NCBI RefSeq assembly: GCF_000715075.1
Contig: NC_134082.1
Span: forward strand, 208,081,948-208,145,947
Direction of reading: 5' to 3'
DNA: 64,000 bases
Origin: Nicotiana tabacum
Taxonomy: Eukaryota > Streptophyta > Magnoliopsida > Solanales > Solanaceae
This document shows positions 24,082 through 36,780 of this stretch, piece after piece. The position numbers and the translations under genes are program-made. A model generated the notes under the pieces. That model searched no databases and was not told where the DNA came from. It saw only the letters and a list, made by a program, of their open reading frames with translations. The stretch's first letter is position 1, and each line of letters starts with the position of its first letter.

Positions 24082-24336
24082 TGTTGAGAGCATAACAAGC
24101 TGATGTGTAATAGTTAGTTAGTTAGTTAGCTAATGAGTCAATTATTTATGTTTGGAGTTAGCTTATTCGGTTAAAAAGATGTAGTTAGCTTGTCTTTGTA
24201 TATATATGAGGTACACCACCCACTGTAGCATGCAGAAGAAATGAGAATCTCATAAATTTCTCTTCAAGTTTTCTTCAGCTCCTCTTCTCTCTATTACTCT
24301 ATCGATTTCATTCTCGCTCATTGGATTAATTTGACA
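24082..24336 (+). repeat. 5' LTR of outer copia element
   Basis: 255 bp, matched by 49,034-49,288 with scattered substitutions; contains a TATATATATGAGGTACA block that is a likely element promoter. Confidence 0.93.
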
Positions 24337-24348
24337 TGGTATCAGAGC
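24337..24348 (+). other. Primer binding site, outer copia element
   Basis: TGGTATCAGAGC abuts the LTR; this is the usual plant initiator tRNA-Met complement. Confidence 0.9.
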
Positions 24349-24420
24349 CTATTGCTCAAATCTAAACCGCTTAATTGTATGTTTGTAAGTTCGAGTTTAA
24401 TTGCTCAGCTCTGTATCACA

Positions 24421-25374
24421 ATGGCGGAAATTGATAATGAAGTTCCTGAGAAGCTAAGTCATAATCATCCTCTGTTCCTGAATTGAAACGATAATTCAGG
24501 AGCAATTTTGATTTCATTACAACTACGAGGTCTAAAAAATTACTCGGTGTGGAGTCGTGCAATGAGAATCGCCATTTTAGGGCGAAATAAGCTAGGGTCT
24601 ATAGACAGTACATGCAAGCGAGGAAATTATTGTCCAAATATATTGGATCTATGGGAGAAATTTAATGCAATAGTGCTATCGTGGATAATGAACTGTGTAT
24701 CGCCGAAATTACTCTGTGGAATTGTTTACTCCTCAAATGCAAGTGCTGTGTGGAATGATCTTAAAGAGAGGTTCGATAAAGTTGATCTCTCCAGAATTTT
24801 TCAGATTCATAAGGACATTGCTACAATCAATCAAGGTACATTCTCAATTTCTTCCTATTTTTCAAAATTGCGTCTACAGTAGGCTGAGTTTGATAGTCTA
24901 GCTCCAGTCCTTGGGTGTGACTATGAGAAATCGAAATTTTTGTGTTCATGGAGAGATTGAAGTTTCTACAGTTCCTTACGGGGCTAAATGAGTCGTATGA
25001 GCAAGCTAGAAGTCAACTGCTCATGATGATACCAACTTCCTCGGTTAACAAGCTTTACTCTATGATAATGGAAAGGAAAAGCCAGAGGGCAATTGTACAC
25101 ATAGGTGTGCCTATAAAGAACCATGATATTATTGTTCTTGTGGCTGCTAGAGGTAGATTTCATCAGAAACCTAGAAAGAATTTTAACCTCGTCTATGACT
25201 ACAACAACTGGATCACTGATGCATACTACTGATAGCCAAGAGCCCTTTTCCGTAGCTAATTTTGCAAGTAACAACAGTGGAGGATACCATGGTGATAGTG
25301 GCAAAAATCAGCTGATAATACGACCCTTCTCAGCACCCTACTTTACTCTAGAACAGTACCAACAAATCCTATAG
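24421..25374 (+). pseudogene. Outer copia gag
   Basis: ATG at 24,421 opens MAEIDNEVPEKLSHNHP. The Retrotran_gag_3/UBN2-type region follows (LRGLKNYSVWSRAMRIAILGR, WNDLKERFDKVDLSRIFQIH). TGA at 24,484-24,486 and TAG at the end of FSKLRLQ (about 24,880) interrupt it. A frameshift near 24,935 leads into FLQFLTGLNESYEQARSQLL and a further shift near 25,130-25,200 into FTLEQYQQIL, with TAG at 25,372-25,374. No zinc knuckle is visible. Gag would build the particle; this copy is dead. Confidence 0.85.
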
Positions 25375-25833
25375 ATGTTTGACAAAATGAATGAGGAAAT
25401 AGGCTCTGCTCAACCAGCAGCAACAGGTATATTTTCCTTCCTATCCAGAATATTTGATGATATGTGAATAATTTATAATGGAGCTACTAATCACATGGTA
25501 GAAAATTCTACTTTGTTAAACAAGTTGGACAAAGAGTCTAGTCTAAAAGGTAAAAAAATGCATCTACCAACTAGTAATGTTATGTCAATTTCAAACACAG
25601 GGACATCTAGTATATTCAGGGATCAGAAAATACAAGATGTGATGCATATTACTAACTTCAAGTTTAACCTTTTATCTGTCTTACAGTTGACAAAAGAACT
25701 GAAATGTTATGTGGCATTTTTTCCTGACTTCTGCCACTTCCTAGACCTCTTCAGTGAACAGGTGGGGGATTGGTGTAGAAGATTGTACCCTATACTACTT
25801 GAAGCCAACCTCAACATAAGTTCAATTACCAAC
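25375..25833 (+). pseudogene. Outer copia protease and start of GAG-pre-integrase region
   Basis: The active-site region reads stop-I-I-Y-N-G-A-T-N-H-M: the usual Trp is TGA (25,465-25,467) and the catalytic Asp position is Tyr (TAT, 25,474-25,476). Downstream FKFNLLSVLQLTKELKCYV and FFPDFCHFLDL are typical of the protease-integrase linker. The reading is cut at 25,833 by the nested gypsy element and resumes at 46,122. Confidence 0.85.
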
Positions 25834-28803
25834 TGTAACGACCTGATCGGTCGTTTTGAGATTTTGCACATTGCTCGCCAGTTATCGGGCATGACTTGCC
25901 CCGTGTGATGTATTATGACTTATGTAAATCGTTGGTTTTGGTTTTCAGGGTAATCAGAATGAATTTAGAAAAACAATTCTCAGTTTGAAGTTTTAAATTT
26001 GGAAAGGTTTGACCAATATTTGACTTGTTTGTATATGATCTCGGATCAGAATTTTTATGATTTGGTTAGCTGTGTTAGGTGATTTGGGACTTAGGAGCGT
26101 GATCGGAATGCATTTTGGAAGTCCATGGAAGGTTTAGGCTTGAATTGACGAAATTAAGATTTTGGCGTTTTATGGTTGATAGGTGAGATTTTGATATAGG
26201 GGCGGAATGGAATTTCAGAAGTTGCAATAGCTTCAGTGTGTCATTTGTGAGGTCATTCGAACATGGTTTGGTTGGGTTTTCAATCAAAAGCGTATTTTGG
26301 AAGATTTTAGAAACTTAGGCTTGAAATCGATGTGATTTGGAAGATTTGATGTTGTTTGAGGTGTCTTGATAATTGGAACAAGTTTGAATAAGGTAGTGGG
26401 TTATGTTTGTGCTTTTGGTTGAGGTCCCTCCTCGGGGTTCAGATGGTTAACGGAGAAACTGAAATTTGTGTTGCAGTAGCTAATACTGTTGCTTCTGGTA
26501 TTTTCGCACCTACGGTTTGATGACCGCAGGTGCAGGGCTGCATAGGCGGATAGTTGGTCGCAGAAGCGAAGCTGGTCAGGTGTGCAGATACCGCAGAAGC
26601 GGTCAAGTGGCCGCATCTTCGAAGCCGCAGATGCGGAAGTCTTATCGCAGATATGATTGTGGGTTTTAAGTGAAGGACCGCAGAAGCGGTGGTTGGTCCG
26701 CATATGTGGTATCGCAGATGCGGTTAAAGTATGCAGATGCGGAAAGGCCTAGGCAGAACATATAAGTTATTTCATTTCGCGAGTTTGAGTTATTCCACCA
26801 TTTTTTACTTTGGCTTGAGAGCTTTTGGATGATTTGGAAGAGGGATTTCAAGGGAACTTCATTAAAGTAAGGACATTGGACCTAAAACACATTTCTATGG
26901 TAGTATTTCATTAATTAAGACTGAAATTAAGGGAATTAGAGGGCTAAAAATGGAGGATTATGGCTTAAGAATAAGAGGCCTTAAATTGAGGATTTGAGGG
27001 GTCATTTGAACTCCAATTTTGGTATTCTTGATATGCATAGACTCGTGGGGAGATGAGGAATTTATTGATGTGAAAATATTTGAGTTTCATGAAGCGAGCC
27101 TGAGGCTCGGGTTTTGCTAATTTCGGGATTTGTGCCCTTTATTGATTACTTTCGCTTGGGCTTTGTTCCCTTAGCATATTTTGATGTTCTCGTTCTGATT
27201 TTGGATAGATTCGACGCGCGTGGATGCCGATTTGTGGGGCAAAAGCATCATGAGCTAGAGATTTAGCCGGTTCGAGGTGACTAATGATTGTAAATGATGC
27301 TCTGAGGGTTTGAAACCCCGGATTGCACATCGTAGTGCTATATTGAGGTGAGACATACGCTTGATGACGAGCGTGGGGTCGTGCACTATTGGGGATTGTG
27401 ACTTGGTCCGTCCCGATTGATGAGTTTACCGCGTATTTGACTGAAACTTATTTGTTATCATCATGGTTTGGGCTGATTGTCATATTTGGGGCTTCGTGCC
27501 AACTATTTGAACCCTTCGGAAATTTTTATTGCTATTTCCTCACTGTCTTGACTTATTACTTGAACTCAGTTATGTCATTTTCTACTGTTTTACTACTCAT
27601 CCATTTTTACTCAGTTTTGAGACTTAAATGATATTTTTAGATGATGTTTTGGGCTGAGAAATACTGTTTTACTATTGCCCGAGGGGCTTGTGATAATTTT
27701 CGGACTGAGTAAGGTCGAGGGCCTAGTTGTGAGGATACACTGATATTGATATGAGGCCGAGGGCCTGAGATACATATATACGCCACGAGATGGCTTGATT
27801 GATATGAGGCCGAGGGCCTAGATTTGATGCCACGAGATGACTTGTTATTGTGCTTGGGCCGTGAAGGGGCCCTCCCGAAGTCTGTACACCCCCAGTGAGC
27901 GCGGGTATCCATTGTGATGTGAGATATAGCCCGAGGGGCTGATATTGTTCTATGTGATAGCCCGAGGGGCTGGTATTGTTCTATGTGATTGCCCGAGGGG
28001 CTGGTACCCTTCTATGTGATTGCCCGAGGGGCTGGTATTGTTCTGAGATATTGCCCGAGGGGCGGAGTTGTTGACATTGAGCCCGAGGGACAAACCTTTA
28101 TGTGTTTATCTTTCATATTTACCTGTCATTTACCTGTTAAACTATGGTATTTGTGCCTGAGGGGCGAATTTCTGTGCCTATCTGCACTAACTATTTAGCA
28201 TTCATTTGCATAGCTGTTGGAAAAAGTCATTTTCAAAGAAGTTTAAATTGAGCTAAGATGTTTTAAGGGATTTTTACAGCTTCACTACTTTCTTGCTGGT
28301 TTTTGAACTACTTCTATACAACATCTTGATATGATTTGCGTGATTTCTTACCATTCAGACTTTAGTTATGATTATTACTCATTGATTTGGAGTACTCACT
28401 TTACTCCCTACACCTTATGTGCAGATTCAGGTATTTATACACCCGGTAGCGGGTTTTGGCTAATCGGAGGCAAAGTCAGCAGAGTTTAGCAAGGTAGCTA
28501 CCGACGTTCGCAGCACTGCTTCTCTCTCTCTTCATTTCATTAGTCTGTATTTATACACTTCAGACTTTCAGTTGTATTTATACCCTAGTAGATGCTCGTG
28601 ACTTGTGACACCCCGGTTAGGGCTGTGTCGGGTTGGATTTTTCCGCATTGTTATTGATATTTCCGCTATTCAGTATTATTAAATCATGTTTAGACTATTT
28701 TTGTGTTGATTAACTGCATAAAAAGATGAATTGGGTTAAACTGGCTGGCCTTGTCTTCACGAGAGGCGCCATCACGACCGGGATTGGGGTTAGGGTCGTG
28801 ACA
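25834..28803 (+). repeat. 5' LTR of the nested gypsy element, 2,970 bp
   Basis: Begins TGTAACGACC, ends GGGTCGTGACA. It matches 33,076-34,016 joined to 44,070-46,121. It contains a block of CGCAGAAGCGG-type palindromes (26,505-26,745) and tandem GCCCGAGGGGCTGG units (27,930-28,090). No gene supported inside. Confidence 0.93.
27700..28090 (+). repeat. GGCCGAGGGCC and GCCCGAGGGGCTGG repeats in the LTR
   Basis: Three GAGGCCGAGGGCCT-type units (27,700-27,815) are followed by five to six units of GCCCGAGGGGCTGGTATTGT spaced about 30 bp. The same arrays occur in the 3' LTR at about 45,025-45,135 and 45,246-45,420. Confidence 0.85.
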
Positions 28804-28806
28804 ACT

Positions 28807-28818
28807 TGGTATCAAAGC
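28807..28818 (+). other. Primer binding site, nested gypsy element
   Basis: TGGTATCAAAGC, three bases after the LTR end; close to the initiator tRNA-Met complement TGGTATCAGAGC. Confidence 0.8.
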
Positions 28819-31800
28819 CTAGGTTACATAGGTCTCACGAGTCATGAGCAGGTTTAGTAGATTCTCGCGGATAGGTACGGAGACGTCTGTATTTATCCTC
28901 GAGAGGCTGCAGAACCTTTAGGAAAAACTTCACATTCTTGAATTCTTATCGGGCATCTTTGATTCAGCTTGAAATGTAACTCTTGAAATTCCTTCCACGC
29001 GTTTGTATGCACGCATGAGCGCTCAATATCAGATGTGCATTGATGGATTGTGATTCCTTGAACGAGGGGCGAGATGTGATCTCTGTGAGTTGATGTTGGG
29101 CCAGTCTGGAGGACTAGAGGCCGGATCTTTGCCTATGGCTTGAGCACCGAGGTGCTGATTGTGTGGGCACGTGTTTTTGACCTTATATATTCAATAGTGC
29201 CCCTATTAGTAGAAGTGACGGCTGGATATCTATGTGATGAGTATGTTAGTACAGCGAGATGTATCCATATGATTTGGAAGCGACAAGGAGGATTTGCTGG
29301 AGGATAGAAGAACTATTAGGTGCTTGAATTCCATATTGATTCGAGATATATCCCCAAGTTATGGGTGCGTGAAAAATCTTTTCATGTCTCCTAGTTGAGA
29401 GTGAAGTAAATTTCATGTTGTTGTATGAGTTCAGACTCAGGAAGACTAAGTGACTGTGTAATGTGTATGACGGTGGATGGTATGCAGAAATGTTAGTTTG
29501 AGGCGAAGCGGGTGGGTTATCTCCTGCGGAGTGTTCTGAAGTTGTGTGATCCTTATGTTGTCTGTTAGAAGATCTCATTTACAAGTGAAATACACGTGTT
29601 GAAATTTAAACTTTGGGTCGCTCAAGAGAGTGGATTTAGCTGCTACGAGGGTGAATGCAAGATTTGCAGAAGATATGAAGTACCAGATGATCTGTGTTCC
29701 ACGAACTTATGAAGGATTGAGTTAATCTCACTATGGTATTATAGTAACAATAAAGTATATGCGTTATGAGTTATTGTGTGTGTTTTGATCTATGGCTTCG
29801 AGCTAAGTGGGGGAGTTTGCTATTGATTAGTTGATTGTACGGTTATATGCTATGTTGGTTCCAGTTTGAGGCATACTAGTGAATTAGTTATGGCTTACGG
29901 GGATTGAGATCGAGGATGTCTTGAGTAAAGGAAAATTTTGACAAAGGTTATGTAATACTTCATAGGTGTATGAGAATCACGGAATGTCTTGAGTTGTTGT
30001 TGTTAATGGATGCTCGGTGCATAGAGCAGGAAGTGGCTTGGTTGTTCTATGATGAGCTTACACTCCGCGGTGTAGGAATGCTATTGAGGCACGGGTGGTT
30101 CTGTTTGTTTGATCAGGCTAATTGTAGTTGAATAGAGTGAATGACTCTCGAGAATGGTTCTAATGTGTTCAAGATTCTACATGTAACGATTGGGTATTTC
30201 AAAGTTGTATATGTGGTTAGAAATCGAGTTTTCATTGGAAGATGTCAAGACTTGTGGTATTTCCTAATGTTAATTATGGGATTCTATGTATCAATATCAG
30301 GAAGATAAAGGTAACAGATTTAGATTCGCAGGAAATCTCTTCAGAGTAAAGTATTTTGAACGTGGTTCTTTATGGGGATGTCTAAGAAAGTATTCGGCGG
30401 CTTATGAGCCTTAGACGGTGTGGCTTTATGCTTAGGTCCCGTGTGGTAAGTCTGGGTTGAGGAATTGTGATGTTATAGAAAGAAGGAGTATCAAGTTGAA
30501 GGTAAATTAGAAGGAATCTCGGATAGATGGTACAACTTGGTGGTAGGCCGAGTCGGTATGGTAAGGATATGATTAGTTCTTTGGTTGCTTACGAGATAAT
30601 GAGTTTCTACAGGTGTTTTGCGGCTATTCTCTTGGGTTTTAGTGACCTGCGTAGCTTGGTCGAGTTAGAAGGATTCAGTCCTGATGATCTAGTTTGTGCA
30701 CGTGGAAATTCGGAGAGTTCTTGATGGTTTCTACCTCGGTTGGAGATGTATATTTTTTGTGGGCATGAGGAGCATGGGATGTATAGTGATTTTTTCTTCT
30801 AGGTAGGATCAATGGAAAGTTCTTGACTAGTTGGGTACGTAGGTGTTTGTGGCTCGGAAGGAAGATGAAATTCTCACGTTATCCTAGGATGGTATGGTAT
30901 ATGCGGTATGTTATAGAGGATTGAGATTTGCGTGTGTAAGGTTACGGTTCAGTTCTGAATGGAATGTCATAAAATTCTTAGGCAGCACGACAATTTCAGA
31001 TGATTAGAGAAATGAGCTTCAGATGATTAAGGAAATGGTATTGCTAATCAGAGTGATTTGACGAGGGTGTATGTTTCAGAAAAAGGTAATGTGATTAAGT
31101 TGATGGTACTTCGGTAGTACTGCAGCGCTTTCTTTTTAGATCGACTGCTGATATTCGAGTTTGCTTGGTGGAACAGGGGAATTTTAGAGTATCTTTCGTG
31201 GAATGATTGGGTATTTGAGGTGTGGCATGCATTCGGACGACGGAATTGGGATCAGGTGTGTTGAGTCATGTGCCATATGGAGTTGTAGACTAGGAGTTCT
31301 CATATACAGGTCATGTTGTGGTTGCGGGTAGCGTATATCAGCACTGGATAGTGACTATCGGGGTTTGGAGACCCAAGTGGATCTTTTGCTGCTTGGTATG
31401 TTAGATTTTGACGTAACATTGGGTATAGACTGGTTGTCTTTGTTTCGTGTTATTCTTGACTATTGAGCTAAGGCGGCGATGTTGGCTATGCTGGGAATGC
31501 CACAGATGGAGTGGCGAGGTTCGATGGATTATGTCCTATTGAAGTGGTTTTATATTTCGAAGACCCAGTGGACGTCTAGGAAGGATTGTTTTTCTTATTT
31601 GTGCTTTCGTGATGGATGTCAGTGTAGTGACGTCTACCATTGATTCAGTTTCGATAGTGAGGGACTTTTTCGGATGTGTTTCTTCTGGCCGGGCATATCG
31701 ACGGGCAAGGTTGTTGGTTTTGGTATTGATTTGATGTCGGGCACTGTGTATCGTATGGCACCGACAGAGTTATAGAGGTAGAAGGAGCAACTTCATGATT

Positions 31801-33063
31801 TCCTTGATAAGGAGTTCGTTGGCAGGCCAATATGGATGCGTATTCTAACTTGAGTCGGCTTGGTTGGCACCAAATTGTATTGTTGAAGGATGTGTTGATT
31901 CGATTGTTATTGAGCTTATTAGTAATCCGGGGATATCTATGAGCTACCTTTCTGTGTTGCGAGATGTTATGAAGTGTTGGTTATAGGCACGTATGGTGAG
32001 ATTCCATTGGGGTCTCATAGTGGAAGTCGAACAGGAAGAGTAATTAGGTGTTGCTCGGTGGATAGCATATCGGTTATGTCCTTTCGGGTTTGTGCGGTGT
32101 TATGTATTTTATTCACCGTGGTTATGATGACTTGCTTTGGTTCCAGACATCAAATTGCGCGTGGTTGTCGATTTCGAGCATAATGACCTGAGGTGTTTCA
32201 TGTGGAGCAGTGTTTGGATGGGATCGCGCATCGCAGCAAAGTTATGTGGGGGTATGACCTTGCGGGTTAGATTTATGTATTCTGTTCCTATGATGTGAGA
32301 CGGGTTTTCAGTCTTGTGTTGTGGTGGTACTGGTGAGCTTGAGATACAACTCTTTCATTTGGGTCATTTTCATGATTTGAGTATGTTCGGACCATTGCTT
32401 ATTGGTGTGCGGATTGCACAAGTTGCGGTTTTAGCCTGTATTGGTGTGTCATGTCACCAAAGTGGTGTGTTGGATTAGATGAGATCATTGGGATCTTTAA
32501 TGAATACGAAGGGATTCGATTTCAGCATATTGGAAGGATAATATCGAGGTTCGGCTCAGGAATTTGCTATGGTCTTTGCCAAAGGAGTAATGGCTTCTTG
32601 AATGGTTGATCTGAGAAATGGTTACTGTTTATTACGTGTCTCATTCACCATTGGCAGTATATGAAGGTGTTGGAATAAGGCTTTAGTTGATAAGAGTTTT
32701 TCCATCGGTATTCGGGTGTTGTGTGCAGTTGTTGTGATTAGAAGTTATCACTACAAGTGTATGAGTTATGTGGCATATCATGTGATCGTGCCGATATTAG
32801 CATATATGGTTTGTTACAGCTTGTTCGGACTCATTCACAGTATAAATGTGAGATTCTGATCGTATTGATGATGTTAGAAGTGGAAATGTGATTCTATGTT
32901 TATGGGTCAGATTGGGTTGTGAAATTTCAGTTATATTGTGTTATCGAACCTATATGAGATAGGGTGACGTGGGATCACCCCCGAGTATACGCATGGTAAG
33001 GTTATTCAGCGATTGGTTGGCTTTTGGAACAACTCTGGGCACGTTCGAGGATGAATATGTTTA
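28819..33063 (+). pseudogene. Interior of nested gypsy element with pol relics
   Basis: About 4.2 kb holding no frame above about 110 codons. The one clear relic is at 31,365-31,540: LETQVDLLLLGMLDFDV and LGIDWLSLFRVILDY, the end of a Ty3/gypsy protease. A second at about 31,740-31,810 reads YRMAPTEL, two stops, then KEQLHDFLDKE, the entry to the RT domain. Just before the PPT, LGTTLGTFEDEYV resembles the pol C-terminus. RT catalytic motif, RNase H and integrase could not be found, and a full gag-pol of the family needs about 5 kb, so large parts are deleted or decayed beyond reading. Confidence 0.65.
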
Positions 33064-33075
33064 AGTGAGGGAGGA
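33064..33075 (+). other. Polypurine tract, nested gypsy element
   Basis: AGTGAGGGAGGA directly before TGTAACG of the 3' LTR. Confidence 0.8.
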
Positions 33076-34016
33076 TGTAACGAACCGACCGGTCGTTTTG
33101 AGCATTTGCACCTTTCTCGCCAGTTCTCAGGAATGAATTGCCCCGTGTGATGTATTATGACTTATGTAAATCGTTAGTTTTGGTTTTCACGGTAATCAGA
33201 ATGAATTTGGAAGAACAATTCTCAGTTTGAAGCTTTAAATTTGGAAAGGTTTGACCAAGATTTGACTTGTTCGTATATGATCTCGGATCGGAATTTTTAT
33301 GATTTGGTTAGCTCTGTTAGGTGATTTGGGACTTAGGAGCGTGATCAGAATGCATTTTGGAAGTCCATGGAAGGTTTAGGCTTGAATTGGCAAAATTAAG
33401 ATTTTGACGTTTTCCAGTTGATTGGTGAGATTTTGATATAGGGGCGGAATGGAATTTCAAAAGTTGAAGTAGCTTCGTTGTATCATTTGTGATGTGTGTG
33501 CAAAATTTCAGGTTATTCGGACATGGTTTGGTTGGGTTTTTTATCAAAAGCATATTTAGGAAGATTTTAGAAACTTAGGCTTGAAATCGATGTGATTTGG
33601 TAGATTTGATGTTGTTTGTGGTGTCTTGATGATTGGAACAAGTTTGAATAAGGTACTGGGTTATGTTTGTGCTTTTGGTTGAGGTCCCGGGGGGCCTCGG
33701 GGTGATTTCGGATGGTTAACGGAGAAATTGGAATTTATGTTGCAGCAGCTGATATTGCTGCTTCTGGTATTTTCGCACCTGCAGTTTGAGGACCGCAGGT
33801 ACGGCGCCGCATAAGCGGATAGTTGATCACAGAAGCGAAGTTGGTCAGCTGTGCAGATACCGCAGAAGCGGTCAAGTGGCCGCATCTGCAAAGCCACAGA
33901 TGCGGAAGTCTTATCGCAGATGCGATTGTGGGTTTTAAGTGAAGGACCGCATAAGCGATGGTTGGGCCGCATATGCGGTACCGCAGATGCGGTTAAAGTA
34001 CGTAGATGCAGAAAGG
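33076..34016 (+). repeat. 3' LTR of nested gypsy element, first part
   Basis: 941 bp equivalent to 25,834 to about 26,747. Broken at AAAGG by the Sirevirus insertion; it includes the CGCAGATGCGG palindrome block (33,765-34,010). Confidence 0.92.
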
Positions 34017-34934
34017 TATTGGCCCAAGTTCAGTTAAAGTTTTGAAGAATGACAAATGAACTCACTGATGGACCAAGTCCATCTTATGAGACATAGTGGT
34101 TATCAACCTATGCATATGAGATGCACGTGAAGAAGATAAGTCTTAGGGATAAAGCAACAATATCTTCTGAACTGATCGAAAAGATTGCATATAGGATAAG
34201 GAGAAGAAGTCTCCTTGTGAGAAGAGAACTCAATCCGGATCAAGGATAAGGGTTGGAGTTTGTATTGTTCAAGGAGTCAAATTCGATGGAGGATCAGCAT
34301 TTGAGTCTCAATCAAACTCTGATTACTAACTCAATAAATAACTGAGTTTGTTCTCTTTTATAGGTATGCACATACGCAGAAGTTAAACTAAATTGAGAGC
34401 AAAAGAGCAAGGCAATTTTGCAAGCAATTTATGTGAGATAAAAGTGTGCACTCCTGTAGCTACTTGAACGAGATAGAAGAACCAGTTCCATTGTGTTTAT
34501 TCTTATTCTAGTTCAATTATAGTAGGTGGTTTAAACTTGTACCTTTCCAGCTTTCATAGAAGCAATTGTATTAGGTACTTTGAGTATTCAAGTTACAGTT
34601 AACTTGAAGGTGTCGCAACAGTTGAGGCTATGTGCCACACTGGGATTAGAGTTAATCCTTAGGTTTATAAGAGTTTTGTAAATGCTGTTTTGGCTCATTG
34701 ATTTTAGTGGATGCTTGGGAAAATCCTACTGAGTAGTAGTTCGTGGTTTTCTCACCTTTTGAGCCAGGTGTTTTCCACGTAAAAATCATTGTGTTCTTTA
34801 ATTTCTGTACTTTTAATTCTGCAAACAGTATTAGGTAGAACACCTAGAAGAACCAGGTTCTTCTAGATCGAAAGTTGGGTACCACACAAATCACCCCCCC
34901 CCCCTCTTGTGTGGTATTGACGCTTAAAACATCA
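34017..34934 (+). repeat. 5' LTR of the Sirevirus element
   Basis: Starts TATTGGCCCAAG (the 3' copy has the regular TGTTTGCCCAAG) and ends AACATCA. It contains a C-run near 34,896 just before TGTGTGGTATTGA. Confidence 0.92.
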
Positions 34935-34936
34935 AT

Positions 34937-34948
34937 TGGTATCAGAGC
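34937..34948 (+). other. Primer binding site, Sirevirus element
   Basis: TGGTATCAGAGC two bases after the 5' LTR, complementary to initiator tRNA-Met. Confidence 0.9.
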
Positions 34949-34990
34949 AGGTTATCCTTGAAGAGGCTAACACCTTAGAAAAAGATCAAC

Positions 34991-36780
34991 ATGAGTGCAC
35001 CACCTGGGAACTGGGAAGGGCAATCCACTGCCAGGCCTCCACTTTTTAATGATCAGTACTATTCTTGGTGGAAGAACATGGATGAAGGATCACATCATAG
35101 GGGAAGACTATGAACTCTGGGACATAGTCTTTGATGGTCCTTTGGCAACTACAATGAAAAATGATGAAGGAGTGGATGTGCCAAAGACAAGGGCTGACTA
35201 CACTGCTGAAGACTTGAAAAGTGGGAGAAAAATGCTAAGGCCAAGAAATGTCTTGTATGTGGACTGAGTCCAGATGAGTACAGCAGGATCCAAAGTTGTA
35301 CTACTGCCAAAGAGATATGGGATACTTTGCAAGTGGCTCATGAAGGAACACCTCAAGTGAAGAGATCTAGAGGAACACTGTTGTATTCTCAATATGAGAA
35401 TTTTACTATGAAAGATGGAGAAACTATTCAAGAGATGTATACTAGGTTCACTATACTGACAAATGAATTTAAATCTCTTGGAAGGGTTATTCTTGAAGAA
35501 GACAAGGTTGAGAAAATTCTGACAAGAGTTCTTCCAGTTGCTTGGGAAAGCAAAATCACTGCTATTCAGGAATCCAAGAATATGGCTACTCTCAGACTTG
35601 ATGAACTGATTAGAAATCTTACTTCGTATGAACTAAGAAGGCAAACCAGGAAGATGGATACACCCAAGAAGGAGAGAAGCCTAGCTCTCAAAATTACAGA
35701 AGGTTCAGATCTGGAAGATGATGATATGGCTATGATCACTAGATATTTCAAAAAGTACCTGATGAGAGGAAAGGGTTCATCAAGAGGTACAACCTTCAAC
35801 AAAATAAGAGCTCCTGAGAAACAGACCAATGACGGCTGCTATAAGTGTGGTAAGACTGACTACATGATCAAGAATTGCCCTCAGTGGGAAATTGAGTGGA
35901 AGAAAGAAAGGGCTGAACGAAAAAACAGGAAGAAGGAACAAGTTCAACCCAAAAGAAACAAAGGTTCAACCAAGGCTATGGTTGCTGCTTGGGGTGAAAC
36001 CTTTGATGAAGACTCAGAAGATGAAGATGAAGAAGAGCAAGCTCTTATGGATATTGGAGAATCATATGATGAGTAAGAGGTAAGTATTCTGCATCTCAAA
36101 GACAAAATTAATTTTTTGTCTAAAGAAAGGTTGGCTGAGCTATTACTAGACTTCATTGATGAATCTGAGATAGTTAACAATGAAAAGGAAGTTCTGTCTA
36201 GGGAATGTGTTATCCTAAAAGAAAAATTCAAAAGTCTAGAATCTAGGGCTGATGAAAGTGATAACAAAAATGCTGAGTTGAAGAACCAGGTTCTTGAACT
36301 TGAAAATAGTGTTCTAGAACTTAGGTCTGAAAACCTAAAATTGAAACTAGGAACAGGAAAGAAGAAAGCTTATCACTCATTTCTCACTCTAGAAGAAAAT
36401 CTAGGAAAAATGAAAGATGAATTGATTAAGGTCCTAAAAGAAGATCTAGGATAGGTGAAACCTGAACTAGACAGAACTTGCAAATGGAATAAAGCTTCTG
36501 ATGCACTTTCCTGGTTGCAAGAGCATCACAGTAGCAACAAAAGAGGACTTGGTTATGGGACTCAAGCTCCAAAATAGGACCCCAAAAATAAATACCTCAC
36601 ACTTCCTGAGAATAAAATTTGCACACATTGTGGTAAGACTGGCCATTATAAAAATGAATGCAATGCAAAAGAAAAGGCTAGTCAAAAGAACAAAGCTTTT
36701 GTTCAAGAGAAATACAAGCTGCCTGGTTGGGCAAGAAAAAATCTGATTCATCCTTTTGCCCGTAGAAAGGACCCAAACTA
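34991..36780 (+). pseudogene. Sirevirus gag with two zinc knuckles and coiled-coil tail
   Basis: ATG at 34,991 (MSAPPGNWEGQ). Between about 35,070 and 35,215 the sense runs in another frame (KDHIIGEDYELWDIV, DGPLATTMKNDEGVDVPK), then returns, so two shifts compensate. The main part (35,327-36,076) has SQYENFTMKDGETIQEMYTRF and a first knuckle CYKCGKTDYMIKNC in which the His position is Tyr. After TAA at about 36,074 a coiled-coil region (ELKNQVLELENSVLELRSEN) follows to TAG at about 36,452, then a second, intact knuckle CTHCGKTGHYKNEC (about 36,620-36,661). Gag packages the element RNA; this copy is broken at several points. Confidence 0.88.

Noticed and set aside
24337..24348. tRNA-like TGGTATCAGAGC (also at 34,937 and in variant form at 28,807)
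   Set aside because: These are primer binding sites next to LTRs, not tRNA genes; no cloverleaf around them.
27930..28090. Regular ~30-bp repeats that superficially resemble a CRISPR array
   Set aside because: Plant LTR context, imperfect units, spacers not unique.
34995..35267. 90-codon ORF at the Sirevirus gag start
   Set aside because: Its middle is real gag sense displaced by frameshifts, so it is described in the gag entry and not as a gene.
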